Under the pieces are notes generated by a model. That model was not told the DNA's origin, did no database searches, and saw nothing but the letters and a program-made list of their open reading frames with translations. From Cedecea sp000277545 (lineage in GTDB: Bacteria; Pseudomonadota; Gammaproteobacteria; Enterobacterales; Enterobacteriaceae): 64,000 nt of DNA. Where the stretch lies: the NCBI GenBank assembly GCA_050847315.1, contig CP193791.1. One strand, given 5' to 3'. Shown piece by piece: positions 7,925 through 16,816 of this stretch; the stretch's first letter is position 1; the number at the start of each line of letters is the position of its first letter. Position numbers and translations under genes: made by a program.

Positions 7925-7985
7925 TTTCCTGTCATTAATAATTAGCGCTAAACTATCAATACTATGAATGGATTGAGGAAATACA

Positions 7986-8657
7986 ATGCGCGTACTGGTC
8001 GTGGAAGATAATGCCCTGCTGCGTCATCACCTTAAGGTGCAGCTGCGTGAAGCAGGCCACCAGGTGGATGCGGCCGAGGATGCCAAAGAGGCAGACTATT
8101 TCCTGAATGAACATACCCCGGATATCGCAATTGTTGACCTAGGCCTGCCGGATGAAGACGGCATGAGTCTGATCCGCCGCTGGCGCAGCCATGACGTAAC
8201 CATTCCCATCATGGTATTAACCGCCCGTGAAGGCTGGCAGGACAAAGTTGAAGTTCTGGGCGCCGGGGCCGATGACTACGTCACTAAACCTTTCCATCTG
8301 GAAGAAGTGGTCGCCCGCATGCAGGCGCTGATGCGCCGTAACAGCGGTCTGGCTTCGCAGGTGATTTCCCTGCCGCCGTTCCAGGTCGATTTGTCCCGCC
8401 GCGAGCTGTCGATTAACGACAACCTGATCAAGCTCACCGCGTTTGAATACACCATCATGGAAACCATCATCCGCAACGCCGGGAAGGTGGTCAGCAAAGA
8501 CTCGCTGATGCTGCAGCTCTACCCGGACGCCGAGCTGCGCGAAAGCCACACTATTGACGTGCTGATGGGCCGTTTACGTAAAAAAATTCAGGCTGAATAC
8601 CCGCAGGAAGTGATCACCACCGTGCGCGGGCAGGGCTACAGGTTCGATCTCCACTAA
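7986..8657 (+). CDS. phoP: Response regulator PhoP
   Basis: 223-residue OmpR-family regulator. The receiver domain has the phospho-acceptor Asp51 (IAIVDLGLPDEDG), the acidic patch VVEDN and Lys in YVTKPF. The C-terminal winged helix ends VRGQGYRFDLH. With PhoQ it controls responses to low Mg2+, acid and antimicrobial peptides. A PhoP box lies 60 bases upstream. The TAA stop directly abuts the phoQ ATG. Confidence 0.98.
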   Translation: MRVLVVEDNALLRHHLKVQLREAGHQVDAAEDAKEADYFLNEHTPDIAIVDLGLPDEDGMSLIRRWRSHDVTIPIMVLTAREGWQDKVEVLGAGADDYVTKPFHLEEVVARMQALMRRNSGLASQVISLPPFQVDLSRRELSINDNLIKLTAFEYTIMETIIRNAGKVVSKDSLMLQLYPDAELRESHTIDVLMGRLRKKIQAEYPQEVITTVRGQGYRFDLH

Positions 8658-10127
8658 ATGCTGAAAATTTTTCGCCATATCCTGCCGCTGTCGCTGCGGG
8701 TTCGTTTCTTACTGGCTACCGCCGCGGTTGTGATGGTGCTGTCCCTGGCTTACGGCCTGGTGGCGCTGGTGGGCTACAGCGTTAGCTTTGATAAAACCAC
8801 CTTCCGCCTGTTGCGCGGGGAAAGTAACCTGTTCTATACGCTGTCCAGCTGGAAGGACGGCAAGCTGCAGGTGGACTTGCCCGACAACATCAGTATCCAA
8901 AGCCCGACCATGGCGCTGATTTACGACGAGCACGGCAAACTGCTGTGGATGCAGCGCAACGTCCCGGACGTGGTGCAACAGATCCAGAAAGAGTGGCTGA
9001 CCGGCAACGGCTTCCACGAGCTGGAGGCCGACTACGCCACCAGTACCGCCCTGCTGGACAACGATAAAGACCGCCTGGCCCAGCTGAAAGACATGCACGA
9101 TGACGAAAGCGACGACGGCTACGAGATGACCCACTCAGTGGCGGTCAACCTTTACCCGGCGACGGCGCGCATGCCGGCGCTGACCGTGGTCGTGGTGGAC
9201 ACCATTCCTATCGAGCTGAAGCGCTCGTACATGGTGTGGAGCTGGTTTATTTACGTCCTGCTGGCCAACCTGCTGCTGGTAGTGCCGCTGCTGTGGCTGG
9301 CCGCCTGGTGGAGCCTGCGCCCGATTCAGGAACTCGCTCAGGAAGTGCGCGAGCTGGAAAAACACGACCGCGACAGCCTCAACCCGGAAACAACTCGCGA
9401 GCTGACAAGCCTGGTGCGTAACCTTAACCAGTTGCTGCGCACCGAGCGCGATCGCCACGACAAGTACCGCACCACGCTGACGGACTTAACGCACAGCCTG
9501 AAAACGCCGCTCGCCGTGCTGCAGTCGACCCTGCGGTCGCTGCGCACAGACAAGATGAACGTCGAGCAGGCCGAACCGGTGATGCTGGAGCAGATCAGCC
9601 GCATCTCGCAGCAGATCGGCTACTACCTGCATCGCGCTAGCATGCGCGGCAACAGCGCCCTGCTTAGTCGGGAACTGCATTCCGTTGCCCCGCTGCTGGA
9701 CAACCTGTGCTCGGCGCTGAACAAGGTTTACCAGCGCAAAGGGGTGAACATCACGCTGGACGTTTCGCCGGAAATCACCTTTATCGGCGAGCAAAATGAC
9801 TTTATGGAAGTGATGGGCAACCTGCTGGATAACGCCTGCAAATACTGCCTGGAGTTTGTGGAAGTGACCGCCCGCCAGACCGAAGATGCGCTGCACCTGA
9901 TTGTGGAAGACGACGGTCCCGGTATTCCGGAAAGCAAACGTGCAATGGTCTTCGATCGCGGCCAGCGGGCCGATACGCTGAGGCCTGGCCAGGGCGTCGG
10001 GCTGTCGGTTGCCCGAGAAATTGTCGAGCAGTACAACGGCGAGATCCAGACCAGTGCCAGCATTCTGGGCGGCGCGCGCATGGAAGTGATTTTTGCCCGC
10101 CAGCAGCCGGAACAGAATGAAGGGTGA
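8658..10127 (+). CDS. phoQ: Sensor histidine kinase PhoQ
   Basis: 489 residues (E. coli PhoQ 486). Two membrane segments (about 15-40 and 192-215) flank a periplasmic sensor with the acidic patch LKDMHDDESDDGYEM, where Mg2+ and cationic peptides act. A HAMP-like region is followed by the H-box LTDLTHSLKTPL (His279), N-box NLLDNACKYC and G-boxes DDGPGIP and GQGVGLSVA. It phosphorylates PhoP and dephosphorylates it at high Mg2+. Translated directly after phoP. Confidence 0.98.
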   Translation: MLKIFRHILPLSLRVRFLLATAAVVMVLSLAYGLVALVGYSVSFDKTTFRLLRGESNLFYTLSSWKDGKLQVDLPDNISIQSPTMALIYDEHGKLLWMQRNVPDVVQQIQKEWLTGNGFHELEADYATSTALLDNDKDRLAQLKDMHDDESDDGYEMTHSVAVNLYPATARMPALTVVVVDTIPIELKRSYMVWSWFIYVLLANLLLVVPLLWLAAWWSLRPIQELAQEVRELEKHDRDSLNPETTRELTSLVRNLNQLLRTERDRHDKYRTTLTDLTHSLKTPLAVLQSTLRSLRTDKMNVEQAEPVMLEQISRISQQIGYYLHRASMRGNSALLSRELHSVAPLLDNLCSALNKVYQRKGVNITLDVSPEITFIGEQNDFMEVMGNLLDNACKYCLEFVEVTARQTEDALHLIVEDDGPGIPESKRAMVFDRGQRADTLRPGQGVGLSVAREIVEQYNGEIQTSASILGGARMEVIFARQQPEQNEG

Positions 10128-10200
10128 AATAGTCCCATAACCCGGCTCGCCATCCGTTATAATCCGTGTCAGGCTCCTCCATCTGCAGGAAGACAATAAT

Positions 10201-11322
10201 ATGGATTATCACCTGGATTTAAACTGGCCCGACTTTATTGCACGCTACTGGCAAAAACGCCCTGTGGTGCTGAAGCGCGGCTTTAAAAACTTCATCGACC
10301 CTATTTCACCGGATGAGCTGGCCGGTCTGGCCATGGAAAGCGAGGTGGACAGCCGCCTCGTGAGCCACCAGGGCGGCAAGTGGCAGGTCAGCCACGGCCC
10401 GTTCCAGAGCTATGATCACCTCGGCGAGAACAACTGGTCGCTGCTGGTGCAGGCCGTGAACAACTGGCATGAACCTTCCAGCGCCCTGATGCGCCCCTTC
10501 CGCGCCCTGCCCGACTGGCGCATTGATGACCTGATGATCTCCTTCTCTGTGCCAGGCGGCGGCGTAGGCCCGCACCTGGATCAGTACGACGTGTTTATTA
10601 TTCAGGGCGTGGGCCGCCGCCGCTGGCGCGTGGGCGAAAAAGTCGCCATGAAACAGCACTGCCCGCACCCGGACCTGCTCCAGGTTGAGCCGTTCGACGC
10701 CATCATCGACGAAGAGATGGAGCCGGGCGACATTCTGTATATTCCGCCGGGCTTCCCGCACGAAGGCTACTCGCTGGAAAACGCGCTGAACTACTCCGTC
10801 GGCTTCCGCGCCCCAAGCGGCCGCGAGCTGATCAGCGGCTTTGCCGACTACGTGCTGCAGCGCGAGCTGGGCGGGTTACGCTATACCGACCCGGACGTGC
10901 CCGAGCGCCAGCACCCGGCAGATATTCTGCCGCAGGAAATCGACAAGCTGCGCGAGATGATGCTGGACATCGTTAACCAGCCGGAGACCTTCCACAGCTG
11001 GTTTGGCGAGTTTATTACCCAGTCCCGCCATGAGCTGGACGTTGCGCCACCGGAGCCGCCTTATCAGCCGGATGAGATCTACGACGCGCTGCAGCAGGGC
11101 GACAAGCTGGTGCGCCTGGGTGGCCTGCGAGTGCTCCGCGTGGCCGGAGAGGTGTACGTGAACGGCGAGAAGCTCGACAGCCCGCACCGCCCGGCGGTGG
11201 AAGCGCTGGCCAGCCACATTAAGCTGGACGCGGAGAAGTTTGGCGATGCGCTGGAAGATCCTTCCTTCCTCGCCACGTTAGCCGCCCTGGTGAACAGCGG
11301 CTACTGGTTCTTCGAAGACTAA
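10201..11322 (+). CDS. roxA: 50S ribosomal protein L16 3-hydroxylase (arginine oxygenase)
   Basis: 373-residue JmjC-type 2-oxoglutarate/Fe(II) oxygenase (YcfD/RoxA) that hydroxylates an Arg of ribosomal protein L16. The HxD iron-binding pair is in GPHLDQYDVF, with a distal His in PPGFPHEGYSL. A TATAAT at 10158-10163 and a CAGGAAGA ribosome-binding site precede the ATG. A GC-rich hairpin (about 11330-11364) follows the stop. Confidence 0.96.
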   Translation: MDYHLDLNWPDFIARYWQKRPVVLKRGFKNFIDPISPDELAGLAMESEVDSRLVSHQGGKWQVSHGPFQSYDHLGENNWSLLVQAVNNWHEPSSALMRPFRALPDWRIDDLMISFSVPGGGVGPHLDQYDVFIIQGVGRRRWRVGEKVAMKQHCPHPDLLQVEPFDAIIDEEMEPGDILYIPPGFPHEGYSLENALNYSVGFRAPSGRELISGFADYVLQRELGGLRYTDPDVPERQHPADILPQEIDKLREMMLDIVNQPETFHSWFGEFITQSRHELDVAPPEPPYQPDEIYDALQQGDKLVRLGGLRVLRVAGEVYVNGEKLDSPHRPAVEALASHIKLDAEKFGDALEDPSFLATLAALVNSGYWFFED

Positions 11323-11387
11323 AGCCCTGCCCCGCCTTTGCCGTTTATCGCGGTGAAGGCGGGATATTCCTGCCAACGGCGTAATTG

Positions 11388-12416
11388 TCACGCCGCATCC
11401 AGCCGCCAGCCCTGCAACAGCTGCACATTCACGCTCTGCCGCACCGCCAGCGGCGCAGAATGAAACGCGCTCAGCGCCTGCCCGTCCTGCAAACGCAGCT
11501 CCAGCAGATAGCGTTCCCCCTGATAAATACAGCTTTCGACGCTGGCCACCGGCCCGCTGCCTGAGATCTGCACATGCTCCGGGCGCACCAGGACCGGCAC
11601 GGTTTTATCGCGCCCCGGCTGATCCAGGCCGCCATGCAATGCCGCGAGATCCAGACTTTGTAAGCCCGGCGAAACGGCGAGGGACAGCACGCTGCCCTGG
11701 CCGATAAACCCGGCCACCCAGCTATTCTGCGGCTGCTGATAAAGCTGCTGCGGGGTGCCCCACTGCATCAGTTCGCCCTGGTACATCACCGCGATATGGC
11801 TGGCGAGTGCCATCGCCTCCGCCTGGTCGTGCGTGACGTAGACAAACGTCGCCCCCGTGCGGCGGTGAAACTCGCGAAAAGTCTGCTCCATGGTGGCGCG
11901 AAGATGGCGGTCGAGGTTCGCCAGCGGTTCATCGAGCAGAACCACTCGCGGCTCTGAGACCAGGCAACGTGCCAGCGCCACCCGCTGCCGCTGCCCGCCG
12001 CTGAGTTCCTGAGGCGAGCGCCCGAAATAGGCCCCAAGCTCCACGACTTCCAGCGCCTCCATCACACGTTTCTGCCTTGCCGCGCCGTTTACCTGGCGCA
12101 GCTTCAGCGGATAGCCAACGTTCTCGCCCACGGTCATGTGCGGCCACAGAGCGTAGGACTGAAACACCATGCCCATGTCGCGCTGTTCCGGCGGAACGTG
12201 GGTGCCGCTGTCGGCCAGCAGCTTATCACCCAGCCACAGGCGACCACCGCTCAGCGATTCCAGCCCGGCCACAATCCGCAGCGTGGTGGTTTTGCCGCAG
12301 CCACTCGGCCCCAGCAGGGCGGTAAACGCCCCGGACGGGATCGTCAGGCTGAGATCCTTCACCACGGCCTGCTCGCCAAAGAATTTGCTGAGCTTGTCCA
12401 GCCTTAGCTCTGCCAT
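11388..12416 (-). CDS. ABC importer ATPase of the Afu/Sfu/Fbp type
   Basis: 342-residue ATP-binding subunit. Walker A GPSGCGKTT, Q-loop region FQSYALWPHMTV, signature LSGGQRQRVALAR, Walker B VVLLDEPLANLD and the H-loop THDQAEAMAL are all present, followed by a C-terminal TOBE-like regulatory domain. Its start overlaps the end of the fused permease gene by 13 bases, giving the operon order binding protein, permease, ATPase. Related transporters carry Fe3+ or hexose phosphates; the substrate here is not established. Confidence 0.9.
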   Translation of the reverse strand: MAELRLDKLSKFFGEQAVVKDLSLTIPSGAFTALLGPSGCGKTTTLRIVAGLESLSGGRLWLGDKLLADSGTHVPPEQRDMGMVFQSYALWPHMTVGENVGYPLKLRQVNGAARQKRVMEALEVVELGAYFGRSPQELSGGQRQRVALARCLVSEPRVVLLDEPLANLDRHLRATMEQTFREFHRRTGATFVYVTHDQAEAMALASHIAVMYQGELMQWGTPQQLYQQPQNSWVAGFIGQGSVLSLAVSPGLQSLDLAALHGGLDQPGRDKTVPVLVRPEHVQISGSGPVASVESCIYQGERYLLELRLQDGQALSAFHSAPLAVRQSVNVQLLQGWRLDAA

Positions 12417-14116
12417 GGAATAACTCCTTTCGGTAAATAACGGCCCAGCGCGCCGAGTAACAGCATCACCACGGCAACCAGCCCCACCACCAGCACGGAA
12501 ATCGCCGAGGCCATCACTTTGTCGCCGCTTTCGTCGAGGTTAAACACCACCACGCCGAGAGTTTCTTTTCCCGCACTCCAGAGCAGCGCAGAGACGGTCA
12601 GTTCGTTTACCGCAGTGAGAAACACCAGCAGCGCCCCGGCAAAGGCCGCCGGGGCCAGCAGAGGCAGCACGATGTGGCGTAACCGTTGGGAGGCGTCTGC
12701 TCCTGCCAGGCTCGCGGCCTCTTCCATCGCCGGATCCAGCTGCAGCATGCTGGTGTGAACTGGCTTCAGGCAGACGGTAAGAAACCGGGCCAGGTAGGCG
12801 AAGAAGATAATCGTCAAGGTGCCGCTGAGACTGACGTTCAGCAGCGGCAGCGGGCGCGCAAACAGCAGAATGCAGGCGATGGCCAGCACCACGCCGGGCA
12901 GCGTATAGGGAATGTCGATCAGGCTGTGCAGCCAGCGCAAAGGCCGACTGGGGCGACGCACCAGCAGCCAGGCCAGCGGCAGGCTCAGCGCCATCAGTAG
13001 CGCGGCGGCACTGACGGAGAGTAGCAGGCTGTTGCTCAGCGCCCGCCAGGTGGCGCTTTGCTCATCAAAAATGCCAGTCCATGCGGCAAACGTCAGCGTG
13101 TCGCCGTTGAGCGGCACGCCCAGGGTTGGCACCAGCGAGGTGGCGATCAGCGCCAGCAGCGGGGCCACCAGCATCCCGCCCAGCACGAGCGCGAGCAGGA
13201 TCTCCACCGCCAGCCGCCCTTTCCCTGTCGCAATACTTGCCGCCCGCCCGGCCATGCCGATCAGCGGCAAAGCGTAACGCCGCTGCATGATGCCCTGCAG
13301 CGTCACAATGGCGACGGCCAGGACGCCCATCAGCACCGAGAGCGAGGCCACCTCGTTCAGCATCGACGGGCCAAAGCTGGAGAGCGTCTGGTAGATGTAC
13401 ACGGGCAGCACGAAATAAGAGATGGGGATGCCGAGCATCGCCGGGATGCCGAAGTTGCCGAGGGCGGAAACAAAGGCCAGCGCCGCCCCGGCCCACAGCG
13501 CGGGTCGGCACAGCGGCAGAATAATGTCGATGAAAACTCGCCCAAGAGAAGCGCCGTTCAGCCTCGCCGCCTCAATCTGTTCCTGCGGCAAACTTTGCAG
13601 CTGGGTGCGCAGGGTCAGGAACACCAGCGGCGCGTGCTGGATGCCGAGCAGGAAGGCGATCCCCTCCGCCGAATAAAGCGGATTGGGGCTGCCAAACCCC
13701 GGCGCCAGGCCGAGGCTGTTGAGCAGCACGCTGCCGGGGCCGAAAAGCTGCAGCCAGCTCAGGGCCGTGACCTGCGGCGGGATCATCATCGGCAGCATAA
13801 AGAGAAACGCCCAGGCCTGACGGCCCCGGATGTTCATCAGGCCGAGGCAAAAGGCAAACAGGCTGCCCAGCAGGAGGGAAAGCAGCGCCCCCAGGCCGCT
13901 GGTATAGACACTATTCCATAGTGCGACCCAGGTATTCGGGTTGCTGAGCACGCGGCCCAGACTACTTTGGCCGCCCAGCCGCCAGTCCACCAACGCGGAG
14001 ACCAGCAGCTGCAGGCTGGGGAGCAGGCTTAAGAGCGCAATGACGACGACAAGCAGGCGCAGCAGCCCTTTCATCAGGCTGCCGTCGTTAGGGCGGGACA
14101 ATGCCGGGCTGAGCAT
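12404..14116 (-). CDS. Fused ABC importer permease (two transmembrane domains)
   Basis: 570 residues, made of two binding-protein-dependent permease domains in tandem, the arrangement of SfuB/FbpB. Each half has an EAA-type loop contacting the ATPase (EAARLNGASLGRVFIDIILP in the first half, EEAASLAGADASQRLRH in the second). About twelve membrane segments are visible. A TTG at 14119 and an ATG at 14116 both follow the binding-protein stop (TGATTGATG); I chose ATG. A further in-frame ATG at 14074 is possible. Confidence 0.88.
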   Translation of the reverse strand: MLSPALSRPNDGSLMKGLLRLLVVVIALLSLLPSLQLLVSALVDWRLGGQSSLGRVLSNPNTWVALWNSVYTSGLGALLSLLLGSLFAFCLGLMNIRGRQAWAFLFMLPMMIPPQVTALSWLQLFGPGSVLLNSLGLAPGFGSPNPLYSAEGIAFLLGIQHAPLVFLTLRTQLQSLPQEQIEAARLNGASLGRVFIDIILPLCRPALWAGAALAFVSALGNFGIPAMLGIPISYFVLPVYIYQTLSSFGPSMLNEVASLSVLMGVLAVAIVTLQGIMQRRYALPLIGMAGRAASIATGKGRLAVEILLALVLGGMLVAPLLALIATSLVPTLGVPLNGDTLTFAAWTGIFDEQSATWRALSNSLLLSVSAAALLMALSLPLAWLLVRRPSRPLRWLHSLIDIPYTLPGVVLAIACILLFARPLPLLNVSLSGTLTIIFFAYLARFLTVCLKPVHTSMLQLDPAMEEAASLAGADASQRLRHIVLPLLAPAAFAGALLVFLTAVNELTVSALLWSAGKETLGVVVFNLDESGDKVMASAISVLVVGLVAVVMLLLGALGRYLPKGVIPWQS

Positions 14117-14119
14117 CAA

Positions 14120-15097
14120 TCAGCGGCTACCAAACAGGTCAGCAAAGCGCTTTTTGTTGGCGTCGGTGTCCGCCAGCGCTTTGGCGGCATCAAACGGCAT
14201 GATTTTGATGCTGTCGCGCGGCGGGAAACCCTGCGGCACCGGCAGGCTGGCATCGGCAGGCAGATAGCCCTGTTTCAGCACCAGCTCCTGCCCCGCTTTG
14301 GAGAGCACGAAGTCAATAAACGCTTTTGCCGCTTCGGGATTTTTAGCGCCCTTCATCATCGCCACAGGCTCGGTGACAATGCTCACGCCCTCGGTCGGGA
14401 AGGCAAACTCAATCGGCGCGCCTTTGGCTTTCTCACGGATCGCCATGTAATCGACCAGCACGCCGTAAGCTTTGCTGCCGGAGGCAATGGCGTTCATTAC
14501 CGCGCCGTTGCCGCTCTGCGGCATCGCCCCGTTAGCCTTCAGTTTTTCGTAGTAATCCCAGCCCAGCGTCGGCGCGCCCATGATCGCGGCCTGGTGGATC
14601 TGCGCCGCACCGGAGTAAAGCGGGCTTGGCAGCGTGGTCATGTTCTTCAGCTCGGGCTTGAGCAAATCGAGCCATGAAGTGGGCTTGACCGGGGCTTTGC
14701 TGTGGTAAGCAATGCCGGTGGTAATCAGTTTGGTACCGTAGTAATAACCATCTTTGTCATAGAGCTGAGCATCGAAGCGCGCCGCTTCCGGCGATTTGTA
14801 GGCCGCCAGCAGGTTTTGCTGCTTGAGGGATTCCATGGTCACGCTGTCGGCAATCAGCAGCACGTCCGGCGCTGCGCCCCCGGCCGCCATTTCCGCCTGT
14901 AAACGGGCGGTCAGCTTGCTGGTGCCGTCGCGGATCCATTTCACTTCGATGTCCGGGTTCGCTTTTTCGAAGGCGCTGACGGTGGTCTGCGCATCTTCAT
15001 TGGGCTGGCTGGTGTAAAGCGTTAAGGTGGATTTTGCCAGAGCAGAAGCACTCATTGCCGCCAGCATCACCGTCAACAACACATGTTTTTTCATCAT
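14120..15097 (-). CDS. Periplasmic substrate-binding protein of the AfuA/FbpA family
   Basis: 325 residues from the ATG at 15097, preceded by AAGGGACATAA. Residues 1-22 form a signal peptide ending SALA. The mature start STLTLYTSQPNEDAQTTV is typical of the family 1 extracellular binding proteins that include FbpA, SfuA and AfuA. The adjacent-Tyr motif that binds Fe3+ in FbpA (NNYY in related proteins) is replaced by VDYMAI, so ferric iron is doubtful and a phosphorylated or organic ligand is possible. First gene of a three-gene operon, with a palindrome upstream. Confidence 0.85.
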   Translation of the reverse strand: MMKKHVLLTVMLAAMSASALAKSTLTLYTSQPNEDAQTTVSAFEKANPDIEVKWIRDGTSKLTARLQAEMAAGGAAPDVLLIADSVTMESLKQQNLLAAYKSPEAARFDAQLYDKDGYYYGTKLITTGIAYHSKAPVKPTSWLDLLKPELKNMTTLPSPLYSGAAQIHQAAIMGAPTLGWDYYEKLKANGAMPQSGNGAVMNAIASGSKAYGVLVDYMAIREKAKGAPIEFAFPTEGVSIVTEPVAMMKGAKNPEAAKAFIDFVLSKAGQELVLKQGYLPADASLPVPQGFPPRDSIKIMPFDAAKALADTDANKKRFADLFGSR

Positions 15098-15197
15098 TTT
15101 ATGTCCCTTTTTTCCGTTGCGACGATTAAACCAGCCGAATCTGACAAGAGTATGACCGAAGCCGGACTGGCACCGCAGCTGGCTGGCCTGAGGCACG

Positions 15198-15214
15198 TTA
15201 AGCGTAGCGCTTAA
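15198..15214. promoter_or_regulatory. Perfect palindrome upstream of the ABC importer operon
   Basis: TTAAGCG-TAG-CGCTTAA, seven-base perfect arms around three bases, about 100 bases upstream of the binding-protein start. Size and symmetry fit a dimeric repressor or activator site. No regulator gene is adjacent. Confidence 0.4.
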
Positions 15215-15597
15215 TAGCCCTAACAGGAGGAAAACATTATTAATCCCGGTAAATAACGGACTGTTTTTGATTGGTCACATATTGCCTTAAATTAAATTAA
15301 CAGCATCAACCTTGTTATTTTAAAAAATAAAAAATCAACACATTATATATTACGCGAGCATGATGTTTTATATCAACCAAATAACAAATAAGCCAAAACC
15401 TGCATCAGACACATATAAAAATCATGTGCATTTATCTGGTTGCTATAATCATCGGGTGTTTGGCAAAGCGTTAAACACAGCAAGTAACATATTGCATATA
15501 TTTATTTTATTTACCCCCGGTCAAATAAATATATTATATGGAATATTCCGTTTTTATTTGACACACAGCATAAACATCCATTGTGGAGAACGTTGTT
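15215..15597. other. AT-rich non-coding region upstream of the Evf-like gene
   Basis: About 380 bases much richer in A+T than the flanking backbone (runs such as TTATTTTAAAAAATAAAAAA), with no convincing gene. An 82-codon frame at 15360-15608 lacks a ribosome-binding site and any recognisable feature. A TTGACA at 15558-15563 is the best -35 candidate, but no good -10 follows. The composition suggests H-NS-silenced foreign DNA. Confidence 0.5.
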
Positions 15598-16449
15598 ATG
15601 TTCAATGAAAAAGCGATCGACGCGGCAGAAGCGTACTTTAGTCAAATCCACGGCTTGAAAGGGGCTGAACTCCTGAGTGACAAACCCCCGCTCGTTCCCG
15701 GCCTGTCTCAGGATGGCGCCGTACAATATCAAACGTATCAATTCAATGATGCCCCCGCTAATTTAAAAAAACAGGTGGAGGCTGGCCGCGTATTAATGGA
15801 ACGCTTCGTCGGCGTTGCCAGCGCAGCGGTAAATAAAAAAGCCCCTAACAGTGCCGATAAATATAATTATAAAGAGTGGAAAGAAGTCACCCAGCAGCTG
15901 CTAAACGCCTTCTTTACCGATCCGGTTTCAGGCGATAAAAGCCTGGACACGTCGGTCAAAGGAATTGAAATAGCCAAAACGGTGATTGAATTTGCCTGCA
16001 GCGTTATCGCGGGGAATGTTTCTGCTTTTGCTGCCTTCCTGAAAGGCTTTGGCGACGGGCTTAGCGCAGAAATGAATAAGACCACCGCCGACTACAATTA
16101 CCTGTATGCTTACTCCACTCACGATTTATTCAAAGACAACAGTGGCAATATTTTCTATAAGCCCAGTTTCCTGGTCTACGGCACCTATTTCAGCCAGGCG
16201 CAAAAGAAAATAGCCACTTCATGCGGCTCTTACAATGAGGTGAACCTCAAGTTCGGGGTCAATACCGTAGGCGGTACCTTCAAAATTGAAGAGTACTTTA
16301 GCAACCCCACCTTCAAGAAACGGGTCGATGATTTCCTCGATAAATATGAAGGGAAAGCCATCGATGAGACCGACTCCTACTTCGACGGTATCTTTAATGA
16401 TTCCTCCCCGGCAAAAGATTACCAGTTCAAAAAGGAGCATGCCTATTAG
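15598..16449 (+). CDS. evf: Evf-like virulence factor homologue
   Basis: 283 residues starting at the ATG at 15598, eight bases after GGAGAA. Length, domain character and a lone central Cys fit Evf (Erwinia virulence factor), the Pectobacterium protein that promotes persistence in the Drosophila gut. Evf is reported to carry palmitate on a totally conserved Cys209; counting from this start, the Cys in KKIATSCGSYNEV is exactly residue 209. There is one other Cys (134, in EFACSVIAGN). No signal peptide is visible, as in Evf. A hydrophobic stretch runs ~125-150. The assignment rests on these features and on recall, not on a search. It lies alone behind an AT-rich leader, which suggests transfer. 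Confidence 0.65.
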   Translation: MFNEKAIDAAEAYFSQIHGLKGAELLSDKPPLVPGLSQDGAVQYQTYQFNDAPANLKKQVEAGRVLMERFVGVASAAVNKKAPNSADKYNYKEWKEVTQQLLNAFFTDPVSGDKSLDTSVKGIEIAKTVIEFACSVIAGNVSAFAAFLKGFGDGLSAEMNKTTADYNYLYAYSTHDLFKDNSGNIFYKPSFLVYGTYFSQAQKKIATSCGSYNEVNLKFGVNTVGGTFKIEEYFSNPTFKKRVDDFLDKYEGKAIDETDSYFDGIFNDSSPAKDYQFKKEHAY

Positions 16450-16553
16450 CCTGATTGCTTCCGGCCGTAGGATGGCCGGGCATAATACTGTGAGCAAGCC
16501 TGGCTGACTCTTGAAGGGGGTGGGCACCTGCTTAACGTCTCCGCCCTGGAAGG

Positions 16554-16614
16554 GTTACATTGTGGTTAGCCCCCGTCTGGTGTAAGCCACCCCATTCGGG
16601 GGCTAATACTTTTC
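16554..16614 (+). ncRNA. Structured repeat element, copy 1
   Basis: GTTACATTGTGG is followed by TTAGCCCCCG, an inner GGTG/CACC hairpin, then CGGGGGCTAA and ACTTTT. The outer ten-base stem is perfect. A second copy with compensating changes is at 20385-20443. It could be a small RNA, a terminator or a leader structure; orientation is uncertain. The remaining 16450-16816 sequence holds no supportable gene, only a CCGGCC/GGCCGG hairpin just after the evf stop. Confidence 0.5.
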
Positions 16615-16816
16615 TAATGCAGTTTATTGAAAAAATTGAGGGGCACGGCAGTTGAAAAGATAAGTGCCATATGAGTATGCCCAGCCCCGGACAAGAAGAA
16701 GCTTCAGGCTGGCGGGAGAAGCCCCCTATCTGGCCACCCGAGGATAAAAGATGGCAATCTGATTAGCGCCTGCCCATACTTGGGTGAACGTTAATAGGGA
16801 CATTGAGCGCCATCCC

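Noticed and set aside
14120..15097. Calling the binding protein a ferric-iron protein (FbpA)
   Set aside because: The adjacent Tyr iron ligands are not seen, so only the family level is claimed.
15360..15608. 82-codon AT-rich frame upstream of the Evf-like gene
   Set aside because: No ribosome-binding site, random-looking product, and overlaps the evf start signals.
16450..16816. Short frames between the Evf-like gene and the MscS-type gene
   Set aside because: None has a start with a ribosome-binding site or a recognisable product; the region is better explained by the structured element.
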